This document shows, piece after piece, positions 9,101-16,678 of a stretch of 64,000 bases of DNA. The position numbers were made by a program, and so were the translations under genes. The stretch lies in contig NZ_JADWYI010000001.1 of the NCBI RefSeq assembly GCF_016904885.1, forward strand, positions 868,001-932,000. Reading direction: 5' to 3'. The first letter of the stretch is position 1; every line of letters begins with the position of its first letter. The notes under the pieces are model-generated. The model was given only the letters and a program-made list of their open reading frames with translations, was not told where the DNA came from and made no database searches. Origin of the DNA: Archangium primigenium. Lineage in GTDB: Bacteria > Myxococcota > Myxococcia > Myxococcales > Myxococcaceae.

Positions 9101-10309
9101 CTAGGGCTCGTTTCCCGAGTGGAGGACGTCTTCCCCCAGGTTGAGGATCAGCTTGCCGCCCTCTGCCTCCTCCACTTGCTGCGCGAGGTAGCGTTCGCGC
9201 GCGGTGATGCGGTCGCAGTGCAGGTAGCGTGCGAGTTCTCCCTCCGAGAGCAGCTCCTGGGCATAGGCCTCGAAAGCCATGCGCTCGTAGCGCGCGGGCA
9301 GCCAGTGCTCGAACTCGTCCTTGGCGAGGAGCAGACCCATCTGCTTCTGGGCCTCGCGCGGCTTGAAATTGCGCGCCAAGAGTCGTGCATAGGTGCCTTG
9401 AGGCAAGAGCCGCAGTTCCTCCAGGCGCAGGGTCATGGCCTGGAAGGACACCTCGTGGAAGCGCGCCATGGCGATGAGATCCGCGGGGGAGAAATGCGCG
9501 CCCTTGTCCCGAAGGTGCTCGGCGAAGCGGCGGCGCACCCCGGTGGCGGGCATGAGGAATTCCGCGGCCAGTGCCTCGCTGAATCGCTCCGAGGGGTCAC
9601 GCGGATTCTCCAGATGCAGGGGCATCACGTCCCCCGCCTCGCGGTCCCTCAAGAAGTGGCCCAGCTCGTGGACGAGGGACCAGCGCCTGCGCTCGGGGGG
9701 ATGGAGCCGGTTGAGCGCGACACACGCGCCCATCACGTCGCTCCACAGGAAGATGGCGGCGACTTCCGAGGGCAGGGGGAGCTTGAAGATGCGCAGTCCC
9801 GCCTCCAGTTCCAGGCGGGCCTCCAATTGGGAGACGGGCCCATCCCCCAGGTCCAGGTGCCTGCGCAGGAAGGCCGCCGCGTCCTCGCCCGCGAGCCGGG
9901 GGTCGAGGTTGACGGACGTGGCGGCGCGGTAGGTCGTCACGCCTTCCAGGGGCGCGGGGGTCCGGGTGATGGAGAGCACCTGTTCCAGCTCGACATACTG
10001 CCGTCCCATCTCCTTGAGCCGCTCAACCGCCGTGTCGATGGCTTCGTCTCGCCCTCTCCGGGGCGCCATGCGGAAGCGGGGCGCGGCGTCCGCGACCACG
10101 GTGTGCTCGCGCAGCAGCTCGTTCACGGTGACCGAGAGCACTTGCGCGAGCGTGATGAGTTCGGCATTGCTCGGGCGCCGCTCGCCCTTCTCCATGGCGA
10201 TCAGGGTCGTCCGAGCGATGCCCAGGGCCTCGGCCAGCTCCGCCTGGGTCTTGTCCTGTCGCTTGCGTGCCTGGGTGATTCGCTCACCCAGTCGCTGGGA
10301 AGAGATCAT
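9101..10309 (-). CDS. XRE-family DNA-binding protein fused to ImmA/IrrE metallopeptidase
   Basis: 402 aa. Residues 5-66 form a Cro/C1-type helix-turn-helix (TQAELAEALGIARTTLIAMEKGERRPS). Residues about 150-300 form an ImmA/IrrE zinc peptidase with HELGH (His214, Glu215, His218) and a downstream glutamate in EALAAEFLMP. Such proteins bind an operator and cleave or regulate partners after a stress or phage signal, as in ImmA-ImmR and IrrE-DdrO. I chose the ATG at 10309 (MISSQRLGER) because upstream codons overlap the QueC-like gene and do not look like protein. It overlaps the end of that gene by 26 bp. It may be the regulator of this operon; see the inverted repeat at 12291-12341. Confidence 0.88.
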   Translation of the reverse strand: MISSQRLGERITQARKRQDKTQAELAEALGIARTTLIAMEKGERRPSNAELITLAQVLSVTVNELLREHTVVADAAPRFRMAPRRGRDEAIDTAVERLKEMGRQYVELEQVLSITRTPAPLEGVTTYRAATSVNLDPRLAGEDAAAFLRRHLDLGDGPVSQLEARLELEAGLRIFKLPLPSEVAAIFLWSDVMGACVALNRLHPPERRRWSLVHELGHFLRDREAGDVMPLHLENPRDPSERFSEALAAEFLMPATGVRRRFAEHLRDKGAHFSPADLIAMARFHEVSFQAMTLRLEELRLLPQGTYARLLARNFKPREAQKQMGLLLAKDEFEHWLPARYERMAFEAYAQELLSEGELARYLHCDRITARERYLAQQVEEAEGGKLILNLGEDVLHSGNEP

Positions 10310-11648
10310 GGTGGGGGGACTTGGTTCGGGAGCGGCGTGGTCGCGGCGAGAGGTCGCTGGGCGAGCGCTCCCGGTAGAAGGAAAGTACTTCGTCCGCGTG
10401 GCGTTTGAAGAGGGAAAGCACCTGCTCCTGGGCATGATGCAGGCTCGTCCCCCGGGTGGTGAGGTAGTCGACGGCGTCATCCACTGTCCGTGAATGATCC
10501 ACTAGATCCTGATAGCGGTTCATGGTGGCGAAGCGCCGGGCTTGCGCGTGGAAGGCTTCAATCTGGTAGCGCCCGTTGCGCCGGGTCTCGTGACACCGGT
10601 AAGTCGAGGGGTCGGCGTCACCGAGTACCGCGTACAAGGACGCCCGGCGCAAGAGGCACGACGTGCACACCCCACAGTGCTCGCGGAGATCCTTCTTGCT
10701 GCGCTCGGTCTCGTCGCAGGAGTTCGATGCGCGGGCGAGCTTGCCCAGGGCGTCGCCTGTCCGTCGGCAGAGTTCTCCCTTGGTGAGCAGCAGGAACGGC
10801 AGCTCCAGGCGGAGGTCTGTCTCCAGGACACGCCGCAAGATGCTCTCGAGCCGACGCAGGGTCCTGGGATGGGTGGCGCGCGTGTTCTGCGCACCGATCT
10901 GCGCGCCATTCATCGGCAGGTTGAGTGCACCCACGCCACATTCATACGTGGAGACCGTCTTGATGCCCAAGGTGTCGGCGGCGGCCGCCGCAGCGCTCAG
11001 GAACAAGAATCCCCGCGTCCGATTCGGGGTGATGAGACGCCCGTGGCGGCGCAGGCGATGCTGGAAACCCATCCACCGGCAACGGGAGGCGTCCAATGCC
11101 GCGCATGCCTGCTTCTGGAAGTGCTCGCGCACTGGAGTGCCCAGCGACGACAGGAGGTACAGCGGGCGGTCATGTTCCTGGATGCGGATGTGAGCGCCCG
11201 CGAGGGAATCCAGCCCCCCACTGAAGAGCGCGATCTCCTCGGCTTCCTTGAGCCGTTCGAGATGGCAATCCTCTTGCGTCAGGCGCACGTCCTGGGCGCG
11301 CTGAAAGCTCAGGTTCCAGTCATCATCGGTCAGCCAGCGGAGCAGCTGATTCAGTTCGTCGTTCACTCCGAGCCAGTGGCCTGGTTCGGACACACGCAAC
11401 TCCACGTCGATCCGACGTGGTGGAGGGCCCCAGACGCCATCGCCGGACTTCTCTCGCGGTGCGATCCGGTCGATGTGGTGGACGGCCGTGGCGATGTGCA
11501 GGAGGTCTTTCACGATGGGGCGCGGAGTTCCCCACCAGGTGAGCATGTTCCATGCCACGTCGATTCGTCCCAGGGGCCGCGGGGCGCCGTGGCGCTCCGT
11601 GACGCGGAGTTCTCCCGAGGCGCCGACGCTGTAGCGGGCCGCGCTCAC
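10284..11648 (-). CDS. QueC/QatC-like ATP-dependent amidotransfer enzyme (PP-loop)
   Basis: 454 aa, GTG start at 11648 overlapping the upstream stop (GTGA). The PP-loop ATP-pyrophosphatase motif LFSGGLDSLAG lies at residues 141-151. The four zinc cysteines of QueC are present at Cys311, Cys325, Cys328 and Cys331 (EHCGVCTSCLLRR). Housekeeping QueC is about 230 aa and makes preQ0; this protein has about 130 extra N-terminal residues and a long tail, as in QatC of the Qat anti-phage system and the QueC-like protein of type IV CBASS. No queD, queE or queF lies nearby. I infer a defence or modification role, not queuosine synthesis. All key residues appear intact. Confidence 0.85.
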   Translation of the reverse strand: MSAARYSVGASGELRVTERHGAPRPLGRIDVAWNMLTWWGTPRPIVKDLLHIATAVHHIDRIAPREKSGDGVWGPPPRRIDVELRVSEPGHWLGVNDELNQLLRWLTDDDWNLSFQRAQDVRLTQEDCHLERLKEAEEIALFSGGLDSLAGAHIRIQEHDRPLYLLSSLGTPVREHFQKQACAALDASRCRWMGFQHRLRRHGRLITPNRTRGFLFLSAAAAAADTLGIKTVSTYECGVGALNLPMNGAQIGAQNTRATHPRTLRRLESILRRVLETDLRLELPFLLLTKGELCRRTGDALGKLARASNSCDETERSKKDLREHCGVCTSCLLRRASLYAVLGDADPSTYRCHETRRNGRYQIEAFHAQARRFATMNRYQDLVDHSRTVDDAVDYLTTRGTSLHHAQEQVLSLFKRHADEVLSFYRERSPSDLSPRPRRSRTKSPHHDLFPATG

Positions 11649-12244
11649 GGAGCGCTCTCCAGCAGGTTTTCTCCGTACAGGTCCACGGCTTGGATGAATC
11701 TCGATGCGAGCCGTGGACGATTGAAGTCGGGATGGCGCAGCAAATGCTCCGTGAAGGCAGCCAGTACGGGTGAGAGTGGCTCCTTGAACCGCTCGGGTGA
11801 GAATTCCACTCGCTGTCGAGCGAGTTGCTCGGTCACGCCGCCGCGCGACGAGATGAGTCCGTCATCCAAGACGCTCCAAAGGAAACGTTGAACGAGTGCT
11901 TCGCCGTCGTAGCGGCCCGCTCCACAACACTGAACCGCCGCTTGGCAGAGCAATTCGTTCACGCGACCAGACCGCCCGTACGTTTCGTGGATCTGTTCCA
12001 CGGCCTGACGCGGGAGGCGGGCGAAGCTGTCGTCCTGGAACAGGCCCTGGCAGTTGTCTCCTCCAAGCCTCGTGATGCACTTCAACATCGGGTGGAGCGA
12101 GGACACCCCACCGCTTAGGAGAAGCTGCAGGCTTTTCGCCACCGGCACGAGGTCGAGTTCTCCTCCCCGGGCGACACGGAGCAGCGCATTCGCACCGGGT
12201 CGCAGCCGCGGAGTGAGTCCGGTGAAACAGTCCCGATCAGGCAT
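11645..12244 (-). CDS. Unrecognised protein, first gene of the QueC-like operon
   Basis: 199 aa from the ATG at 12244, which has a GGGAG Shine-Dalgarno 9 nt upstream. The frame is open to 12364, but the extension runs through the inverted repeat. The protein is mixed alpha-helical with several cysteines (LKCITRL, LCQAAVQCCGAG) and a C-terminal half rich in FxxxLL helices; no catalytic motif is evident. It overlaps the QueC-like gene by 4 bp, so it belongs to that operon. By position it could be the QatB-like or substrate partner; that is speculation. Confidence 0.7.
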   Translation of the reverse strand: MPDRDCFTGLTPRLRPGANALLRVARGGELDLVPVAKSLQLLLSGGVSSLHPMLKCITRLGGDNCQGLFQDDSFARLPRQAVEQIHETYGRSGRVNELLCQAAVQCCGAGRYDGEALVQRFLWSVLDDGLISSRGGVTEQLARQRVEFSPERFKEPLSPVLAAFTEHLLRHPDFNRPRLASRFIQAVDLYGENLLESAP

Positions 12245-12290
12245 GGGTCTTCTCCCACAACGCTGGTGTTCGTGACTCCCCCGCCCCGCC

Positions 12291-12341
12291 GACAAAGTCC
12301 GTTCCTTGAGCATGATGATGGCATCTGCTCCGGACTTTGTC
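12291..12341. repeat. 11-bp perfect inverted repeat upstream of the QueC-like operon
   Basis: GACAAAGTCCG at 12291-12301 and its exact reverse complement CGGACTTTGTC at 12331-12341, separated by 29 nt and lying 47 bp upstream of the ATG at 12244. The arms are AT-richer than the surroundings. It could be a two-site operator for the XRE-ImmA protein of the operon or a stem in the leader RNA; the sequence alone does not decide. Confidence 0.6.
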
Positions 12342-12519
12342 ATCCCACCACGTCCGCGTGACATCGTAGGCGGACGTAAATCCTTGAAAAAACGAGCCTT
12401 CTTCGCCCCTGAAGCTCATACGGGCCGAAGGCATCCTGTAGCAGCACGGCACGCTAGGGCGGGTTGCGTGCACGCGCCACTTTCTCGCCCGCAGGGCTCG
12501 TGAGCAGCGGAGGCAATGC

Positions 12520-14412
12520 ATGGCGCGTGGGATGAGACTGCTCCTGCTGTGGAGCGTGGTGTGGGCGACGGGCTGCGCGACCCTGGATGCAGGGGAGGGC
12601 GAGGCGCCCTCGGGTTGGCCGGAAGCCCTGTCCGGAGAGGCCTTGCTGGCGCCCTTCCTGGACGGTGATTCGCCGGGAGCGTTCCTCGCGCGGCAGGAGG
12701 GCGTGGACATGCCCCGGCTCGTGGCGCGGCTGGACGCGTGGCGCGCGGTGCGCCTGGGGGCGCTGGGCCCGGTGCGCGAGGACGCGGCGGGGGTGCTCAA
12801 CGGCCAGCGCGCGGCCTTCCTGGTGCGCGCCCGGGAGCGCTACGGCGCGGCGGCCGAGGTGCTGGCGCTCTTCGTGCTGCACACGTGCACGGACGAGGAC
12901 GTGCGGGAGGTGCTGGGGCGGCTGGCGCGGGACAAGGTGCTGGAGGAGACGCTGGGGCACCTGCCCGCGGTGCACGAGGAACTGGCGCGCCGGGGCCTTC
13001 GGCTGGAGGCGTACCCGGAGCGAGAGGAGCGAGCGGGGGACGTGGTGCGGGGACTGGGCCGGGCGGCGAGGGACGCGCTGGCGAGCAGCCCGGTGAGTGA
13101 CGGGGCGAGGGCCCTGGAGCTGTCGGCGATTCGGGAGCACTTGCCGCCGCCGTACCAGCGGGCGCTGGACGCGGTGGACCGTGAGCAGCGGGTGCGGCAC
13201 TTCGCGCCGGAGCGGGTGGGGGTGGGGAGCGTGGACGCGCTGACGTTCGGCGTGCCGCTGGGCTTCCACGGGCTGGTGATGGGAACGGTGGGCGGTGTGT
13301 CGTCGTTGGGGCGGGGCCAGTACGAGCGGGCGGCGCGGGAACTGGCGCCCGGCGTGCTGATGGCGGCGCTGTACGCCGGAGGCCGGGCGGTAGGGCGCGG
13401 CGACACGGTGGCGGCGCGGATGCAGGCGCTGCGCGAGGTGGCGAAGGAGCTGGAGGCGCGGCTGGGGGCGGAGGGCCTGCGGGAGTTGGGGCGGGAACTC
13501 CAGGCGACGCGGGAGGCGGGGCGGTGGGTGGCGGCGGGAGGCGTGGACGCGGCGGTGGTGCTGCACGAGGCGCGGGGGGACGTGGGCAAGGCGCGGGCGT
13601 GGATGACGCGGGCGCACCGGGGGCGGCCCGGGGCGGCGCGGGTGGACGAGGCGCTGGGGCTCACGGCGGAGGTGCTGGAGGCGAAGTGGGCGGGGGTGGA
13701 GGGGGAGGCGACGGGGGCGCGCCTGGCGCGGGAGGTGGGGACGTTGGAGAAGCGCAGGCCGTCGCGGGAGGCGCCGCCGCCGGGCGCCCAGGGCCATCCA
13801 CGCTGGGCGGAGTACGTCGCCTATTACGAGACACGGCTGGCGGAAGTGCGGGAGGGTCGGGCCGAGAAGGGGCCCTTGACGTGGGCGGCGTACGAGCCGA
13901 TGCGCGGGGGATTCGCGCGGGGACTGGAGTTCGAGCGCGCGATGGTGGAGCGGCTGCGGGCGGATGCGCTCTTGCCTCGGGCACAGCGCCGCTACCTGGG
14001 AGACTTCGAGCAGCCGCGCATCGAGACGTACGTGGGCGTGTGGAAGCCCCAGGTGGGACTGCGCTTCGCGGATGTGCTCGTGCTCGAGCAAGCGCCCTCG
14101 GCCCCGGGGACCGCACCGCGCGTGGAGACGTTCAGCTTCAAGAGCCGCAACCTCACGGGCCTCGCGCCACGTGTCCTGACGAATCAGATGAAGTCGGATG
14201 CCAAGGAGGCCTTGACGTATTACGGTGAAACACTCGATGTCCGGCGGTCTTCTCTCAAATCACTGCTGAACGGGTCCACCACCATCCCTGTCCTCAGGGT
14301 TCGGCTCTTTTATGAAGGGGGTGGGCTCAGACCACCCTTCGCGGTCAGAGCCGAGGACATCATTGAACTGATGCGGACGTCCGTGCCCGGCGTGGAGGTG
14401 TTCATTCAATGA
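12520..14412 (+). CDS. Lipoprotein toxin with C-terminal restriction-endonuclease-like domain (SitA-type candidate)
   Basis: 630 aa. The N-terminus MARGMRLLLLWSVVWATGCA is a lipoprotein signal with the lipobox ATGC. A GGAGG site 7 nt upstream supports the ATG at 12520. A long Ala/Arg/Glu-rich helical region with a glycine-rich hydrophobic stretch around residues 240-300 precedes the C-terminal domain. That domain (about 475-630) has FADVLVLE (Asp518) and VETFSFKSRN (Glu536, Lys541), resembling the restriction-endonuclease-fold toxins of polymorphic systems (Tox-REase-5 is my best guess). The stop overlaps the start of the next gene (ATGA), typical of toxin-immunity pairs. In Myxococcus, SitA lipoprotein toxins of this build are passed between cells by outer-membrane exchange. 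Confidence 0.75.
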   Translation: MARGMRLLLLWSVVWATGCATLDAGEGEAPSGWPEALSGEALLAPFLDGDSPGAFLARQEGVDMPRLVARLDAWRAVRLGALGPVREDAAGVLNGQRAAFLVRARERYGAAAEVLALFVLHTCTDEDVREVLGRLARDKVLEETLGHLPAVHEELARRGLRLEAYPEREERAGDVVRGLGRAARDALASSPVSDGARALELSAIREHLPPPYQRALDAVDREQRVRHFAPERVGVGSVDALTFGVPLGFHGLVMGTVGGVSSLGRGQYERAARELAPGVLMAALYAGGRAVGRGDTVAARMQALREVAKELEARLGAEGLRELGRELQATREAGRWVAAGGVDAAVVLHEARGDVGKARAWMTRAHRGRPGAARVDEALGLTAEVLEAKWAGVEGEATGARLAREVGTLEKRRPSREAPPPGAQGHPRWAEYVAYYETRLAEVREGRAEKGPLTWAAYEPMRGGFARGLEFERAMVERLRADALLPRAQRRYLGDFEQPRIETYVGVWKPQVGLRFADVLVLEQAPSAPGTAPRVETFSFKSRNLTGLAPRVLTNQMKSDAKEALTYYGETLDVRRSSLKSLLNGSTTIPVLRVRLFYEGGGLRPPFAVRAEDIIELMRTSVPGVEVFIQ

Positions 14413-15740
14413 GGTCGTTGAGAATCCACGAAATGAAGGCCGATGATGACCTTTGGCTCTCCTTCGCGGGCGACTTCACCCCAACGGATGGGGAGCGCGG
14501 ACTGACGCCCCTGCTTCAATCACTGGAGCGTTACGCGGGTGAATGGATGCCAGACATCGTCACGGGCAAACGGCGACGCAAGTACACCCGCGCGGCGGTG
14601 TGGAAGGCATTGGAGGAGAGCCAAGACGGGGGCAGCGTGCACATCGAACTCGCCCGGACGCAAGCGCCTGCCTTGGACGTGTTGCTCACGATCTTTTCTC
14701 CGCCCCTCAAGCCTGAAGTGCGGGTGTCGATGGAACTGCGACCCCTGTCCTTCTTCACGGAGGAGACGCGGTGCCACGCGCTCGTGGAGATGGTGCGGGA
14801 GTGGGCCATGCACTACCCGGTCGTCAAGGCATTGGCTGGCAGCATCGCCGATGCGGGCCTGGTGGACGTTCCACCTCGGAACTCGAACTCCCAGGCCGCC
14901 GAGGATGACGGCGTCGGTCCGATTCACGAGGTGTCGTGGCTCAACGTCTTCAGCGCGAAGCTCGTGGAGAAGGTGGGGCGGGAGCGGGTGTTGAGCACGC
15001 CCGCCCATCGCGTGGAGGCCTTGCCGGATGGCGCGGTGCTGGTGCAGTTGGGGCCCGTGGTGACGGACTTCGCCCGTGAGGACGCTCGCGAAGTCCAGGC
15101 GCGGGCCCTCGTGCACCTGCGGCCCGACCTGGACCTGGACACCGTGCGACGCACCCTGCACGAGCGCAGTGCCCGGCTCGCGCCGGTGGTGCCGCGCTTC
15201 GCTCCCGATGTGGCGCCATTGCTGGAGCGGGTGGTGGCGCGCACGTCGTTGAGCGAGCGCCAGGTGCAGATCGCCCGGTACAACGCCTGGGTGCCCCCGG
15301 AGCCCGAGGAGTGGCTGCCCGTGGCGCTGCCCGCGGACGTGGAGGACGTAGCGCGCGCCATCGACGGCTACGACGACCTGGCCGAGGGGCTGGTGGCGCT
15401 GCTGCACACGCAGGTGCCCTCGGTGTTCGACGCCACGCCGGCCTCCCTCACGGACGTGGATGAGCAGTTCTGGGTGGAGTACTTCCCGGGCATGTTCCCG
15501 CAGGAGCGCATTGACGCGCGCGCCGTGCCCGCCATCGGGGCCTACCTGGGGCAGGTGCTGGTGCGTCACCTGGGGGGAGAGTGGATTCCCCGGCGCAACC
15601 TCCAGGAGGCCCAGGTCCGGGTGGGTCAGCGCGTATGGCTGCCGTTCCTCCGAGCGTGGCGGTATATGCGTCAGCGCGAGTCGGTGCTGGACTACTCGCT
15701 CACCCAGTTCTTCCGCGCCGCTTCCCGTCACCGCTCCTGA
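14409..15740 (+). CDS. Imm52-like immunity protein for the upstream lipoprotein toxin
   Basis: 443 aa, starting inside the stop codon of the toxin gene. It has no signal peptide, so it is cytoplasmic, as expected of a protein that must neutralise a nuclease. The central segment VSWLNVFSAKLVEKVGRERVLSTPAHRVEALPDG is similar to the Imm52 family, which I recall as a neighbour of Tox-REase-5 toxins. It is longer than most immunity proteins and probably has two domains (about 1-250 and 250-443; the second has VEYFPGMFPQERID). Family assignment is from memory of sequence patterns. The 3' end overlaps the convergent DUF2381 gene by 13 bp. Confidence 0.7.
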   Translation: MRSLRIHEMKADDDLWLSFAGDFTPTDGERGLTPLLQSLERYAGEWMPDIVTGKRRRKYTRAAVWKALEESQDGGSVHIELARTQAPALDVLLTIFSPPLKPEVRVSMELRPLSFFTEETRCHALVEMVREWAMHYPVVKALAGSIADAGLVDVPPRNSNSQAAEDDGVGPIHEVSWLNVFSAKLVEKVGRERVLSTPAHRVEALPDGAVLVQLGPVVTDFAREDAREVQARALVHLRPDLDLDTVRRTLHERSARLAPVVPRFAPDVAPLLERVVARTSLSERQVQIARYNAWVPPEPEEWLPVALPADVEDVARAIDGYDDLAEGLVALLHTQVPSVFDATPASLTDVDEQFWVEYFPGMFPQERIDARAVPAIGAYLGQVLVRHLGGEWIPRRNLQEAQVRVGQRVWLPFLRAWRYMRQRESVLDYSLTQFFRAASRHRS

Positions 15741-16657
15741 GCCTCGGGGTCTCGGCTCGTCGAGTCCGAGTCGAACGCGGGAAATACCACGGGGAAGAGG
15801 GTGATGACCCGTCCGCTCTGGTCCCAAAGTCGCAGGGTCAACCGGCCTTGGCTCCGTGCGTGGTCATCGGTTTCCACGACGACGGCTTCGAGCTTACCGA
15901 CTTCGATGGGCCGCGCCTGAAGCACTCGCAGCCCCTGGAGTTCTTTTCCCTGTTCATCCACCAGCGCGGCCCCTGTTGCGCTCCAGGGCGTCGAGCCCGC
16001 GTTCATCAACCAGACCTGGGCGGTGACGCTGTTCTTGATGCGAAAGGCTCGCCCCGTCTTGAAGGCGAGACCGCCTGTCGCGACGATGGGCGTATCGGGC
16101 CGCAATGCGGCGGCTTGCACACCACCGGTTCCAATCCTGTCCTTCATGAGCAGGGCTCCCAGGCCGAGGGGCCGCGCCAGTTGTTCCCGCAGGTGCGCGT
16201 TCTCGTCTTGGAGCCGGTGGTTCTTCGCCTGTTCCTCCTCCAACGTCTGTCGCAGGACTTCCACGGGCCGCGTGTCCAGGAACACCTGGACCTGATGGGT
16301 GGCGCGCTCGGCATGGGCCACCAGCATGAACGTCACACTGCGCCGGGTGGCTCCCACCATGAACTCCACGGTGAGCCGCAGTCGCTCGCCGACCTGCAGA
16401 TCGGGTGGGGGCATGAGATCGAGCACGCGCCGACCCCGGTTCACCTCCACGAAGCGCACCGCGTCCTGCACCTCCACGGCGTCGATGGGGACGTCGAAGA
16501 CGAAGCCCGTCAACCGACCCGTCCGAATGCACACTTCCAGGGGCCTGAGGGGGCGGGCCAGCTCGACATGAAGGTCTTCACAGGCCTCGCCGGGTGCTGG
16601 GGGATTCAGCGGAGTGACGTGAAGCCAGGACCACAGCAGGAGGGACGCGGAATGCAC
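15728..16657 (-). CDS. DUF2381 family protein (TIGR02268, Myxococcus paralogous family)
   Basis: 309 aa with an N-terminal hydrophobic export signal (MHSASLLLWSWLHVTP). The body shows the hallmarks of the myxobacterial DUF2381 family: CIRTGRLTGFVFD, then ERLRLTVEFM, and a coiled coil of about 30 residues (VEVLRQTLEEEQAKNHRLQ...). The function is unknown. These proteins are usually encoded beside Ser/Thr kinase genes, as here (21 bp after the kinase-lipoprotein gene), so an accessory or sensory envelope protein of that kinase is a fair inference. Confidence 0.8.
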   Translation of the reverse strand: MHSASLLLWSWLHVTPLNPPAPGEACEDLHVELARPLRPLEVCIRTGRLTGFVFDVPIDAVEVQDAVRFVEVNRGRRVLDLMPPPDLQVGERLRLTVEFMVGATRRSVTFMLVAHAERATHQVQVFLDTRPVEVLRQTLEEEQAKNHRLQDENAHLREQLARPLGLGALLMKDRIGTGGVQAAALRPDTPIVATGGLAFKTGRAFRIKNSVTAQVWLMNAGSTPWSATGAALVDEQGKELQGLRVLQARPIEVGKLEAVVVETDDHARSQGRLTLRLWDQSGRVITLFPVVFPAFDSDSTSRDPEAQER

Positions 16658-16678
16658 GAAGGACTCCGGGATGGCGTT

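Noticed and set aside
10284-11648. Housekeeping QueC (queuosine synthesis)
   Set aside because: Too long, and set in an operon with XRE-ImmA and PIN proteins; no queD, queE or queF nearby.
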